Source: Enterococcus larvae
Lineage (GTDB): Bacteria > Bacillota > Bacilli > Lactobacillales > Enterococcaceae
Direction of reading: 5' to 3'
Assembly (NCBI RefSeq): GCF_017830045.1
Contig: NZ_JAEDXU010000011.1
Coordinates: forward strand, 58,076 to 122,075
DNA: 64,000 bases
Under the pieces are notes generated by a model. The model was not told the origin of the DNA and did no database searches. It worked only from the letters and a program-made list of their open reading frames with translations. The position numbers and the translations under genes are program-made. Positions 55,436 through 64,000 of the stretch are shown piece by piece (within the stretch, counting starts at the first letter, position 1; every line of letters starts with the position of its first letter).

Positions 55436-56017
55436 ATGGGCGGATCTTCAGCAACAAAAAGAACGATTGCACTGGCATTGATCAAGCTGAGCCAGACAAA
55501 AGCATTTGATAAAATCAGTGTTCAGGATATTACAAAAGAAGCCGGTCTGAATCGGCAGACATTTTACTATCACTTTTCAGATAAATTCGATTTGCTGCGC
55601 TGGATTTATCAGCAGGATGCATTTATTTACTTGAACACAGAGGATGTCAATATTGATAATTGGGAAGAGCAGGCATTGAAAATGCTGAAGGCGATTATCG
55701 AAGAGAAGGATTTTTTCTTCAATACAGTCAAGGCCTGCCCGGATATTCTCCAGAATGATTTTTCTGCTGTAACCAAGAAGCTGTTATTTGCTTTGTTCGA
55801 GGAGATGGATGCAGACAAAGAACTCTTACCGGAAGACAAGGAATTTTATGCCCGCTTTTTATCCTACGGCTGCAGCGGCGTGCTGCTGAATTGGATTCTG
55901 GCTGGTTATCAGGAAACACCGTTGACGATTGCTACACAGCTTTTTCGGTTGGCAAAAGATATCGAATTTTTTTCTTATCGAATTTATCAGCAAGATATTG
56001 ATGATTCGGTTTTTTGA
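55436..56017 (+). CDS. TetR family transcriptional regulator
   Basis: A 193-residue regulator. Residues 8-55 are the TetR DNA-binding domain (KISVQDITKEAGLNRQTFYYHFSDK in outline), and the C-terminal ligand domain resembles the DhaS-type TetR_C group. GAGGAGGAAG precedes the ATG. The next gene, 89 bases downstream on the same strand, encodes an oleate-hydratase-family enzyme, so the regulator may respond to fatty acids and control that gene. Confidence 0.85.
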   Translation: MGGSSATKRTIALALIKLSQTKAFDKISVQDITKEAGLNRQTFYYHFSDKFDLLRWIYQQDAFIYLNTEDVNIDNWEEQALKMLKAIIEEKDFFFNTVKACPDILQNDFSAVTKKLLFALFEEMDADKELLPEDKEFYARFLSYGCSGVLLNWILAGYQETPLTIATQLFRLAKDIEFFSYRIYQQDIDDSVF

Positions 56018-56106
56018 TTGATTATTTTTTCTAAAAGAAAAAAAAGAGAGACTTTTATAAAGAAATAATGTAATATATACCTATCTTATTGATAGGATGG
56101 TGTTTT

Positions 56107-57813
56107 ATGAAAAAGAGAAATGCAGCTTTAGCGATCATGGGTGCATTAGGAGCAATGTATCTTGCTAAAAAAGTGCACACAGAAAAAACAGAGAACAAGA
56201 CAGAGAAAAAAACTGGAAATAATCAGATGCTTCATGGAAAACGGAAATTGAAGGAACAACATATCTATTTGATCGGCGGAGGAATTGGGATGCTGGCAGC
56301 GGCAGCTTACTTGATTCGTGACGCGCATGTTGACGGAAAAAATATTCACGTGATTGAAGGACGTCATATTCTTGGCGGCAGTAATGACGGGACAGGAACG
56401 AATGAGCAAGGATTTGTTGCTCGCGGTGGTCGTATGCTAAATGAGGAAACCTTTGAGAATCTTTGGGAGCTTTTTGGCAGCATCCCATCTCTTAAATGGC
56501 CGAATCACAGTGTCACTGAAGAAATATTGAATTTTGATAATCTGCATCCGACACATTCTCAGGCACGATTAGTCACGAAAAACCAAGAAATTGTTGATAC
56601 GTATACAATGGGCTTCAGTAATGAAGATCGGATTGCTATGACTAAGCTTTTGGCACTACCGGAAGAAAAGCTGGATGGATTGAAGATAAAGGACTGGTTC
56701 CGACCGGGCTTTTTTGAAACGAATTTTTGGTATATGTGGCAGACGACGTTTGCCTTCCAAAAGTGGAGCAGTTTGTTTGAGCTTCGCCGTTATATGAATC
56801 GAATGATCCTGGAATTTTCAAGAATCAACACATTGGAAGGGGTGACGAGAACACCGCTGAACCAATACGAGAGCTTGATTCTTCCATTGAAAGATCATTT
56901 GGAAAAGCAAGGTGTCGATTTTACATTGAATATGGATGTTGTTGACTTAGTCTTTAAGCCGGGATCGAAAATCACTGTGACAGAGTTGGTATTGAAGGAT
57001 GGATCGAGTCTGGCATTGGGAGATAATGATGTCGTGATGATGACCAATGGAACCATGACGGATTGTACAACCGAAGGAAGCTGGGGCACGCCTGCGCCGG
57101 AAACAACTGAAATGCCGCGTTCTGCACAGCTGTGGAGAAATATTGCGACGAAGAAGCCAGGATTAGGGAATCCTGAGCCGTTCTTTGGGAACGAGCAGGA
57201 GACCAATTGGCAAAGCTTCACAGTTACCTGTAGAGGAAACAGCTTGTTGAAACGCATCGAAGCATTTTCCGGAAATATTCCAGGTTCAGGTGCATTGATG
57301 ACCTTGAAGGATTCAAGCTGGCTGATGAGTACGGTTGTTGCAGCTCAGCCTCACTTTGGTAATCAGGCTGCGAATACGACGATTTTCTGGGGTTATGGTA
57401 TCTTTACCGATAAAATAGGAGATTATGTCAAGAAAACAATGAGAGAGTGTACAGGAGAAGAGATTCTTTATGAATGGGTTTCTCAGATGGGCTGGCAGGA
57501 TGATTGGGATGAAATCGAGAAGGATATCGTTAATGTGATTCCAGTATACATGCCGTATATCGATGCGCAGTTTCAGCCTAGAAAGATGTCAGATCGTCCG
57601 AAGGTTGTACCAGATAGAAGTACGAACTTTGCGATGGTCAGCCAATTTGTTGAGATACCAAAAGACATGGTCTTTACAGAAGAGTATTCGATTCGTGCAG
57701 CTCGGACCGCTGTTTACAAGCTGTTCAATGTTGACAAGGAAGTGATTCCGGTGACGGCACATAATAGAAATCCGAAGGTTCTTGCAAAAGCAACACACAC
57801 GATGTTCCGTTAA
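56107..57813 (+). CDS. Oleate hydratase family flavoprotein
   Basis: A 568-residue protein of the myosin-cross-reactive-antigen (oleate hydratase) family, which adds water to cis-9 double bonds of unsaturated fatty acids with FAD. The FAD-binding loop is at residues 55-65 (IGGGIGMLAAAAY). The block that in many members reads RGGRE, with the catalytic Glu, here reads RGGRM (Met110), as known for the Rhodococcus-type subgroup. The first 25 residues are hydrophobic (AALAIMGALGAMYLAKK) and may attach the enzyme to the membrane. The start chosen lies after GGATGGTG. Confidence 0.87.
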   Translation: MKKRNAALAIMGALGAMYLAKKVHTEKTENKTEKKTGNNQMLHGKRKLKEQHIYLIGGGIGMLAAAAYLIRDAHVDGKNIHVIEGRHILGGSNDGTGTNEQGFVARGGRMLNEETFENLWELFGSIPSLKWPNHSVTEEILNFDNLHPTHSQARLVTKNQEIVDTYTMGFSNEDRIAMTKLLALPEEKLDGLKIKDWFRPGFFETNFWYMWQTTFAFQKWSSLFELRRYMNRMILEFSRINTLEGVTRTPLNQYESLILPLKDHLEKQGVDFTLNMDVVDLVFKPGSKITVTELVLKDGSSLALGDNDVVMMTNGTMTDCTTEGSWGTPAPETTEMPRSAQLWRNIATKKPGLGNPEPFFGNEQETNWQSFTVTCRGNSLLKRIEAFSGNIPGSGALMTLKDSSWLMSTVVAAQPHFGNQAANTTIFWGYGIFTDKIGDYVKKTMRECTGEEILYEWVSQMGWQDDWDEIEKDIVNVIPVYMPYIDAQFQPRKMSDRPKVVPDRSTNFAMVSQFVEIPKDMVFTEEYSIRAARTAVYKLFNVDKEVIPVTAHNRNPKVLAKATHTMFR

Positions 57814-57854
57814 TGCATGACTGAGCGGATGATTGCTCATAGATGAAATAGTAA

Positions 57855-57892
57855 AACGATCTGCGGTATGATGTGCTGCAGGTCGTTTTTTT
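57855..57892 (+). terminator. Terminator of the oleate hydratase gene
   Basis: AACGATCTGC and GCAGGTCGTT pair with one wobble, followed by seven T. Confidence 0.75.
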
Positions 57893-58077
57893 GCTGAAAT
57901 CTAACAATTCCAGCATGGAAGCTGGAGCTTTTCTTGACAGAATGAAGAGAGATGATATGGTAGTAATGAGGGGAATAGGGATAAATCAATAATACGGCTG
58001 TCTCGCAGCAGGTATTGTTTTTTTGATAGATTGAGGAACTGCGAATCGTAAGGAACCACTCATTAGGAGGACAGCAA

Positions 58078-58872
58078 ATGTTTAATATGGTGATTATTTT
58101 GTTGGCGACATTGAATAGTGAGCCGGTAGGAACGAATGATTATAGAATTTCCCGGTTCATTTTGAGTAATTTGAAGGAGATACACCAGTACAATATCTCG
58201 CAGCTTGCGAAGGCCTGTTTTGTTTCGAATTCCAGTATTTCTCGGTTTTGTCGAAAAATAGGATTTCGTGATTTTAATGAATTGAAGCATCAATTTTTTC
58301 AATGGACTGATATTGGCAGAGAGAAGTTTGCCTATCAGGGCTGCCGTGAAGAAGCATTGAAGGATTCTTATATCGATGGAATCATTGAAAATCTGCAGTT
58401 GCTTAAAAAAAGTATACAGGCGCAAGAGCTGCAGCAGCTGGCTAGGGATATTTTGACCTTTTCCAAGGTAGCGGCCTTCGGGTCTCTCCACTCTCAGAGT
58501 GTGGTCTTAAACTTACAGACAGATCTTCTGACAAGCGGTATTGTCATGGACACCAGAACCAGATTTCAGGAGCAGTTGGAATACATTGAGGAAGCGGACA
58601 GCGAAACGTTGATTCTGCTGTTTTCCAGAGGTGGGAGTCATCTGAAACGCTTTTTGATCCATGATCTTCAATTAAGCCAAAGTAACCGACCTAAAATTGT
58701 CATGATCACAGCGAATCGAGGATTTCGTACAAACAAGTACATTGATCAGTTTGTTTACTATGATGAGCAAGAAGGATTTACTGCGTATCCCTATGCTTTC
58801 GAAGCGATCAAAGGAATTTTGGCTTTGGAAGTATATATGCAAAAAAATAAAAATGAAAAACATCTTAAGTGA
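58078..58872 (+). CDS. MurR/RpiR family transcriptional regulator
   Basis: A 264-residue regulator: N-terminal RpiR-type helix-turn-helix (ISQLAKACFVSNSSISRFCRK, in outline, residues 39-60) and a C-terminal SIS domain (about 110-250) that binds phosphosugars. AGGAGG precedes the ATG. The adjacent divergent and downstream genes encode a ChbG-type deacetylase, a PTS IIC and a GH4 enzyme, so it probably controls this beta-glycoside locus. Confidence 0.87.
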   Translation: MFNMVIILLATLNSEPVGTNDYRISRFILSNLKEIHQYNISQLAKACFVSNSSISRFCRKIGFRDFNELKHQFFQWTDIGREKFAYQGCREEALKDSYIDGIIENLQLLKKSIQAQELQQLARDILTFSKVAAFGSLHSQSVVLNLQTDLLTSGIVMDTRTRFQEQLEYIEEADSETLILLFSRGGSHLKRFLIHDLQLSQSNRPKIVMITANRGFRTNKYIDQFVYYDEQEGFTAYPYAFEAIKGILALEVYMQKNKNEKHLK

Positions 58873-58904
58873 TGAGCTTTGCTCATTCTTAAGATGTTTT
58901 TTTG
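58858..58904. terminator. Bidirectional terminator
   Basis: AAACATCTTAAG and CTTAAGATGTTT, with inner GATGAGC/GCTCATT pairing, followed by T-runs. The left arm includes the last codons of the regulator gene. Confidence 0.8.
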
Positions 58905-58911
58905 TAGTCGC

Positions 58912-59685
58912 CTATAGGGAGTTCAGCTGGTTGAAATTGATAAGCTCAATACCGCGCTGCTGGATGATATCAGATGTTTGGGACAACTGTAGGGTTTCGG
59001 CTTCAATTGAGCGCTGAATGTTATAGCTGCTGTTTCCCATGATCCACTGATCCAGATAAGCGGGATGACACATCATTTCATAAGTAAAGTCCTTTTTCAA
59101 CTGCAGATCTGTAAAAAAATCAGGTGTGATAGTTGTTCCATAGAACGTGTTCAAGAAATGATCCGCATGTGCTAAACCATCAAGCAGCGGCAATGCTTGG
59201 CGGATCTGCTGTTCATCCCATTTTCTGGGATGGAAACGGATAGCCAGCTGAAATTCTCTGGCTAATTGAAGATAGATTGGAAAGATATTTATCATCATAT
59301 GGATATGATGATGGGAATCTATATGGCTAGGTGTCAGACCTGAGGCATAAACCTTTTCTATCTGGGTTCGCCATTCTGTATAAACTTCCTCAGGCTGAAC
59401 CTCTATATAGTTATCTTCCAGATTATAGCGGCGGAATTTACCGTCAGTATCAAGCAGACTGGGAATAGTGTGGCCGGCTGAAAGGGGAGTGCCCAGATCT
59501 AATGAGAGGTGAACACCGATATCCAGTTCCGGGAACTTTTTTGCCAGTCCACAGGCATGGTCAAAGGCTGCGCCTGTACTAAGAAGAGTGGCAGCTGCAA
59601 CAACACCGTTTCTGAAGCAATCGATGATTCCGTAATTTTGTCCGTTGCTTAGACCGAAGTCATCCGCGTTGATGATTAATTTCAT
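58912..59685 (-). CDS. chbG: ChbG/HpnK family carbohydrate deacetylase
   Basis: A 257-residue YdjC-fold deacetylase. Metal ligands are visible in NADDFGLSNG (residues 5-14), GVHLSL and SHIDSHHHIH. Homologues remove one acetyl group from phosphorylated diacetylchitobiose so that a GH4 enzyme can cleave it. The ATG is placed eight bases after AAGGAG; an in-frame upstream ATG lies before that site. It is divergent from the PTS IIC gene and shares its control region. Confidence 0.85.
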   Translation of the reverse strand: MKLIINADDFGLSNGQNYGIIDCFRNGVVAAATLLSTGAAFDHACGLAKKFPELDIGVHLSLDLGTPLSAGHTIPSLLDTDGKFRRYNLEDNYIEVQPEEVYTEWRTQIEKVYASGLTPSHIDSHHHIHMMINIFPIYLQLAREFQLAIRFHPRKWDEQQIRQALPLLDGLAHADHFLNTFYGTTITPDFFTDLQLKKDFTYEMMCHPAYLDQWIMGNSSYNIQRSIEAETLQLSQTSDIIQQRGIELINFNQLNSL

Positions 59686-59760
59686 TTTTCTACTCCTTTC
59701 GTTGATCAATTAATTACAATATATCCACTTTCTCTCGTGGACCGGCAATATTTTTAATAG

Positions 59761-59777
59761 TTGGAAAAGATTTCCAA
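59761..59777. promoter_or_regulatory. Inverted repeat, candidate RpiR operator
   Basis: TTGGAAA and TTTCCAA with a three-base centre, between divergent chbG and the IIC gene. A related half-site pair (GAAAT/ATTTC near 59784-59797) lies next to it. Confidence 0.45.
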
Positions 59778-59805
59778 ATCATGGAAATTTTGATTTCAGC
59801 AGAGT

Positions 59806-59820
59806 TGGAAGCGCTATACT
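59806..59820 (+). promoter_or_regulatory. Promoter of the IIC-GH4 operon with cre-like overlap
   Basis: TATACT at 59815-59820 with TTGATT 19 bases upstream. TGGAAGCGCTATAC overlaps the -10 and matches the CcpA consensus at 11 of 14 positions with the CG core, so binding there would block the promoter. Confidence 0.4.
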
Positions 59821-59912
59821 CTGGGTAACGGAAAAGGGAAAAACGAAAAGGCCGTTGCTGTTTTTTGAACAGAAATATTTGTTCATATCGAAAAAATGAA
59901 GGAGATGAAAAA

Positions 59913-61328
59913 ATGAGTATTATGGATAAGTTCAATCAGCTTGCTGAAAAAAGCTTGCTGCCTATTGCCAACAAGCTTGCCGCTCAACGACATTTGACTG
60001 CATTGAGAAACGGAATGGTTTCCTCGATCCCCCTCTCCATTTTAGGTGGAGTGAGCTTAATTGTTGCAACACCACCGTTCAATCCGGAGCAGATGACTCA
60101 GAAGAATATATTTACAGGGTTTTTATCCGCATGGTATGACTGGGCGCAGGCAAATGCCTATGCGTTGAAGCTGCCGTTCATGATGAGTATGGGATTAATG
60201 GGACTGTTCATTGCTTTCTCGATTGCCCACAATTTAGCAGAGGAGTATGAAATTCCTGCATTAGATGCTTCAATCGTATCTACTGTGACATTTTTACTGG
60301 TAACCTCACCAGCGTTCTCAGGTGTTCCCTTGGATAAGCTTGTTGAAAATATGTCATCAGAGGAATTTAGTACGCTGGGCCTGCTAAGTCTGCCCATGCA
60401 GTATCTAGATGCAAAAGGGATTTTTACCGCTATTATTGTTAGTATCGTTTGTGTGGAAATCATGCGCTTTTTGAATGAAAAGAATATTCGTTTTAAGCTG
60501 CCGGATGGCGTTCCGCCGGCAATTGCAGCGTCATTTGATGCAATCTTGCCATTATTTCTTTGTACGGGCCTTTTCTATGGCGTGAGCTTGCTGATTCAGA
60601 ACCTTACAGGTGGGGATCTGATTCCGGCGCTTATCATGAAGCTTCTGGCTCCGGCAATGACTGGCTTAGACTCGTTAGCAGGTATTTGTCTCATTACATT
60701 CTTGGCACAGCTATTCTGGTTTTTCGGATTGCATGGCGCCAGTATCACACAGTTCGTTCGTCTGCCGTTCATGAGTGCGTACATCATTGCGAATGCAACT
60801 GCCTTTTCTAATGGAGAAACTTTACAGCATTACTTCACACAGCCGTTCTGGTCTTATATTATTGCAATCGGTGGAGGCGGTTCAACGATGGCATTAGCAA
60901 TTCTAATGCTGAGAGCACGTTCTGCACAAATGCGGCAGCTGGGTAAAATATCGATCATTCCTTCCCTGTTCAATATCAATGAGCCATTGATATTTGGAAC
61001 ACCGCTAGTGTTGAATCCAATTATGATGCTGCCGTTTATCTTTGTACCAGTAATTAACGCAATAGCCGGTTACACGTTTATGTACTTTGGCTGGATAGGT
61101 AAAGGCGTTGTGGAGACTCCTTGGACGACGCCGGCACCAATTGGCGCAGCGTTGGGAACAATGGATATCCGAGCAGGTATATTTGTTCTAGGACTGATTG
61201 TTTTCAACATAGCTATTTATTACCCATTCTTCAGAGTACTTGATCAGCAAACCGCTGAAGCAGAAAAACAAGAAGAGGAAGAGGCGCGCACAATGATTAC
61301 TGAGATTCCTCAGGAACAAGGTGCTTAA
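59913..61328 (+). CDS. PTS lactose/cellobiose/chitobiose-type IIC component
   Basis: A 471-residue membrane transporter of the Lac/Cel IIC family with about ten helices. ATG chosen after AAGGAGATG. The family block SLFNINEPLIFGTPLVLNP is intact at about residues 348-366, as is FWFFGLHGA. It imports a disaccharide while IIB phosphorylates it. No IIA or IIB gene is in the operon, so these must come from elsewhere. The GH4 hydrolase gene follows by 35 bases. Confidence 0.9.
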   Translation: MSIMDKFNQLAEKSLLPIANKLAAQRHLTALRNGMVSSIPLSILGGVSLIVATPPFNPEQMTQKNIFTGFLSAWYDWAQANAYALKLPFMMSMGLMGLFIAFSIAHNLAEEYEIPALDASIVSTVTFLLVTSPAFSGVPLDKLVENMSSEEFSTLGLLSLPMQYLDAKGIFTAIIVSIVCVEIMRFLNEKNIRFKLPDGVPPAIAASFDAILPLFLCTGLFYGVSLLIQNLTGGDLIPALIMKLLAPAMTGLDSLAGICLITFLAQLFWFFGLHGASITQFVRLPFMSAYIIANATAFSNGETLQHYFTQPFWSYIIAIGGGGSTMALAILMLRARSAQMRQLGKISIIPSLFNINEPLIFGTPLVLNPIMMLPFIFVPVINAIAGYTFMYFGWIGKGVVETPWTTPAPIGAALGTMDIRAGIFVLGLIVFNIAIYYPFFRVLDQQTAEAEKQEEEEARTMITEIPQEQGA

Positions 61329-61363
61329 GTATATCTAATCGAACATAGAAGGAGAGAAATAGA

Positions 61364-62707
61364 ATGTCTAAAGATGCATTGAAAATCGTAACGATCGGTG
61401 GCGGCTCAAGCTATACACCGGAAATCATTGAAGGCTTCATTCAAAAGAAGCTGGATGGCTTGCTTCCTATCAAAGAAATTTATTTAGTCGACATTGAGGA
61501 AGGGAAGGAGAAGCTGGAAATCGTTGGCGGATTAGCCAAAAGAATGGTGGATAAGGCTAATGCAGACATTGATATCCATTTAACCTTAGATAGAAAAGCA
61601 GCATTAGAAGGTGCAGATTTTGTGACAACTCAATTTCGTGTAGGGTTGCTTCCCGCAAGAATTCGTGATGAAAAAATCCCTTTGAAATACGACTTGATCG
61701 GGCAAGAAACGAATGGAGCAGGAGGGGCAATGAAAGCCTTGCGAACAATTCCGGTGATTCTGGATATTTGTAAAGATATGGAGGAGCTCTGTCCGGATGC
61801 TTGGTTGATCAATTTCACGAATCCGTCAGGGATCATCACAGAGACAGTGTTGAAGCATTCCGCAATCAAGGTGGTTGGCTTGTGTAATATTCCCATCGGT
61901 ATCGTCAATAAAATTGCGATGCTGTATGAAACAGAGGCAGCGAATGTATCGGTTGAGTTCTCCGGTCTGAATCATTTTGTTTTCGGGAAAAACATCTATG
62001 TCAATGGCAAGGACGTAAGCAGAGAAGTCATTGAAAAAATCAAGGATGGCTCTGAAATATCAGCGAAGAATATTCCAAATTTTTCATTTCCTGATGATGT
62101 GTTGGATGCAATCGGGATGGTTCCGGCAGGCTACCTGAAATACTACTATACAAGAGAAAAAATGTTGGCAGATTGCAAACGCGCTGCTACTGAAGAAGGA
62201 ACAAGAGGAGAAGTCGTCACTCAGACAGAGAAAGAATTGTTTGAATTATATAAAGATGAGGAGCTGGCTGTAAAGCCTAAACAGCTGGAAGAGCGAGGCG
62301 GAGCTCATTATAGCGAGGCCGCAGTTAATTTGATTGATTCCATTTATAATGGGGATGGAAAAATCCACTATGTGAATGTCAGGAATAACGGTACGCTACC
62401 GGAACTGCCGGATAATGCCGCAATCGAATGTAATTGTGTAGTCACCCATCGAGGGGCGCTGCCGATTACTGTCGGTAAGCTGGAAACCAGCGTCAGAGGA
62501 CAGATTTCATTGATGAAGGCATACGAGGAGCTTGTGATTGAAGCAGGTGTGACAGGAAACTATTTGGCCGCATTGAAGGCGCTGACGATCAACCCTCTGG
62601 TGAATGACAGTGATAAGGCTCGTGAGGTGTTACAGGATATGCTATGGGCAAATCAAACGTATTTACCACAATTCAGTGAATGGTTTGAAGAAAATCAGGC
62701 AGAATAA
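61364..62707 (+). CDS. GH4 family 6-phospho-beta-glucosidase
   Basis: A 447-residue glycoside hydrolase family 4 enzyme. The NAD-binding motif is at the start (IVTIGGGSSYTPEIIEGF), followed by the substrate region GQETNGAGGAMKALRTIP, NFTNPSGIITE and the metal-binding Cys/His pair in VVGLCNIPIG and SGLNHFVFG. It cleaves phosphorylated beta-disaccharides by a redox mechanism needing NAD and Mn. With the ChbG-like deacetylase nearby, the substrate may be a chitobiose phosphate; cellobiose phosphate is the alternative. Confidence 0.92.
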   Translation: MSKDALKIVTIGGGSSYTPEIIEGFIQKKLDGLLPIKEIYLVDIEEGKEKLEIVGGLAKRMVDKANADIDIHLTLDRKAALEGADFVTTQFRVGLLPARIRDEKIPLKYDLIGQETNGAGGAMKALRTIPVILDICKDMEELCPDAWLINFTNPSGIITETVLKHSAIKVVGLCNIPIGIVNKIAMLYETEAANVSVEFSGLNHFVFGKNIYVNGKDVSREVIEKIKDGSEISAKNIPNFSFPDDVLDAIGMVPAGYLKYYYTREKMLADCKRAATEEGTRGEVVTQTEKELFELYKDEELAVKPKQLEERGGAHYSEAAVNLIDSIYNGDGKIHYVNVRNNGTLPELPDNAAIECNCVVTHRGALPITVGKLETSVRGQISLMKAYEELVIEAGVTGNYLAALKALTINPLVNDSDKAREVLQDMLWANQTYLPQFSEWFEENQAE

Positions 62708-63042
62708 AGCGATACACCAGATTGAACAGTAAAGTAATATACAGAATAAAATAGGGCAATCAGGTCGAGGCAAAATAACTGCCTCGACTATTTGTGTAGG
62801 TTGTGGTTTAAAGGAATAATGATTACCCACTGTTCTTTATTCGCTTATATCCTTTAGGAAGCTCGTATATCAGCCTGAAACGTTTTACAATTAATAAATC
62901 CTGTTAAAGACCTGTCAGTTACATCTAACTCCTTTGCTGTATTCTTTGTGCAACGGTCACTTTTCATGTAATGAATCTTTAATAGGTTCTATATAGATAG
63001 AAAATCTGCTATGCTGGAATAAAAAAGATAGGGGAGATAGAA
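62708..63042. other. Gene-free stretch
   Basis: Contains the terminator at 62764 and otherwise AT-rich sequence without ORFs or clear repeats. A promoter for the phosphatase gene is expected near its right end but no good match was fixed. Confidence 0.4.
62764..62795 (+). terminator. Terminator of the IIC-GH4 operon
   Basis: GTCGAGGCA and TGCCTCGAC form a perfect stem around a seven-base loop, followed by TATTTGTG. Confidence 0.65.
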
Positions 63043-63507
63043 ATGAAGCAAGTGCTTTTTGTATGTTTAGGCAATATTTGTCGATCGCCGATGGCTGAAG
63101 CTGTCATGCGCCAGAAGGTCACACAAGAGGGATTGGAGAATGAGATTCTCGTTGCCTCAGGAGCCACTAGTCGGTGGGAGGAAGGAAATCCGCCCCACAG
63201 CGGCACACAAAAAATATTGAAAAAACATCAAATTTCTGTCAATGGTATGTACTCTACTCCAGTAACTCAACAGGATTTCCAGACATATGATTTTATTATT
63301 GGGATGGATCACAATAATGTTGCTGATTTAAAAAGAATGGCGCCGACAGACTGGGACGGTGAAATTTTGCTGTTTATGTCTGTTGTTGAAGGTCATGAGG
63401 GAGAAGCAGTACCAGATCCTTATTACACGGGAGATTTCGATCAAACCTATCGAATGGTCGATCAGGGGACAGACGCTTGGCTCAATGTTTTTCAAGCATC
63501 CAATTAA
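63043..63507 (+). CDS. Low-molecular-weight protein tyrosine phosphatase
   Basis: A 154-residue LMW-PTP. The phosphate-binding loop with the nucleophilic Cys is CLGNICRS (residues 8-15), and the general acid is in VPDPYYTGDF (about residues 126-135). It dephosphorylates phosphotyrosine or arginine-phosphate proteins. GGGGAG precedes the ATG. Monocistronic or linked to the small membrane protein that follows. Confidence 0.92.
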   Translation: MKQVLFVCLGNICRSPMAEAVMRQKVTQEGLENEILVASGATSRWEEGNPPHSGTQKILKKHQISVNGMYSTPVTQQDFQTYDFIIGMDHNNVADLKRMAPTDWDGEILLFMSVVEGHEGEAVPDPYYTGDFDQTYRMVDQGTDAWLNVFQASN

Positions 63508-63638
63508 AAAATCAGACTATTTTCCACTGAAATTTCAGACTAAAGAATGATGTACTGAAGAAAAAAACTCCTTACAATGAAAGAGTAAGTTTTCGTAGAA
63601 GAGAAAACAGAGACAATCAACGTATGGAGGGTAGAAAA

Positions 63639-63860
63639 ATGCAGTCATTTAAATCCATTGTTTTTGAATTGACACTTTACTATATGCTGCTTTCGGTAGG
63701 ATTACCGTTAGTGTATGCAGTGACTTATCATTTGCCGGCAGCAGGAAGTTATTCTCTAGAATGGCTAGGTGCCTGTATCGTTATTTACCCAGTGGTTCTG
63801 CTGTTTTCAGCGCTTCGCTATAGTTACCAAAGGATAAGAAGGGGTCATCAGAGACACTAA
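63639..63860 (+). CDS. Small membrane protein
   Basis: A 73-residue protein with two hydrophobic helices (about 8-30 and 45-63) and a basic C-terminus. The ATG is placed after GGAGGG by seven bases; an upstream in-frame ATG overlaps this site. The family is not recognised. It lies 131 bases after the phosphatase gene with its own ribosome site. Confidence 0.65.
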   Translation: MQSFKSIVFELTLYYMLLSVGLPLVYAVTYHLPAAGSYSLEWLGACIVIYPVVLLFSALRYSYQRIRRGHQRH

Positions 63861-63879
63861 TCCGTATATAAATAAAAGA

Positions 63880-63929
63880 GAGTGGGACAATAGTCAGAAA
63901 AAAATCTGATCATTGTCCCACTTTTTTTG
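63880..63929 (+). terminator. Terminator of the GTGGGACA type
   Basis: AGTGGGACAAT and ATTGTCCCACT with inner CAGA/TCTG pairing, followed by seven T. Hairpins with this core are common between enterococcal genes. Confidence 0.85.
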
Positions 63930-64000
63930 ATTTAGGGGTACATAAAAAGCACACAACCTTGTATGATTAAAGTGCCTAAACCCAATCAAAAGGAGCGTGC

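Noticed and set aside
63938..64000. Possible insertion-sequence end or new gene start at the right edge
   Set aside because: An AAAAGGAGCG ribosome-like site lies at the very end, but no coding sequence or terminal inverted repeat is visible within the window.

Overview
The window reads as a chromosomal segment of a low-GC Gram-positive coccus, most likely an Enterococcus. The evidence is gene content: a WxL surface-protein operon with its DUF916-type partner, the cinA-recA-rny order, the ymcA-mutS-mutL block, ruvAB, strong AAGGAGG ribosome sites, a Firmicutes-type LexA box, cre-like sites, and many short hairpin-plus-T-run terminators. No rRNA, tRNA or CRISPR array was seen.

Layout. Bases 1-3590 hold the end of a type VII secretion (LXG) effector module: the tail of a small helical partner, an LXG protein with a papain-like C-terminal domain, and two paralogous lipoproteins that are probably immunity proteins. 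Bases 3700-6900 hold a metallophosphoesterase and an ankyrin-repeat protein. Bases 6900-8070 are gene-poor but contain a candidate small RNA divergent from a 24-residue peptide gene, plus a second tiny peptide gene. Bases 8073-9530 form a candidate invertible segment: a tyrosine recombinase gene between two perfect 25-bp inverted sites, with an outward-facing promoter just inside the left site. Immediately to the right are a pseudo-receiver/winged-helix regulator and a seven-gene WxL cell-surface operon (10518-19059). I infer that inversion could switch this locus on and off.

Bases 19200-40700 are mostly core genome: a lipoprotein, cinA, recA, a DedA-like/LssY pair, rny, a peptide-binding lipoprotein, ymdB, ymcA, mutS, mutL, maf, a thioesterase, msrB, an SMI1/KNR4 protein, a GNAT acetyltransferase and an esterase lipoprotein. 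Bases 40789-49336 hold a sugar uptake locus: a binding-protein/kinase/regulator three-component sensor divergent from a monosaccharide ABC transporter, ending in an unexpected orphan PTS IIB gene. A second peptide-binding lipoprotein and ruvAB follow.

Bases 53600-55016 hold a candidate peptide quorum-sensing unit: an Rgg/PlcR-like regulator, a 20-bp palindrome at the next promoter, a 20-residue hydrophobic peptide and a 68-residue protein. Then come a TetR regulator with an oleate-hydratase-family flavoprotein, and a chitobiose/cellobiose-type locus (RpiR regulator, ChbG deacetylase, PTS IIC, GH4 phosphoglycosidase). The window ends with a low-molecular-weight phosphatase and a small membrane protein.

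The two most notable candidates are the recombinase switch in front of the WxL operon and the Rgg-like regulator with its short hydrophobic peptide. Both are inferred from sequence architecture only.
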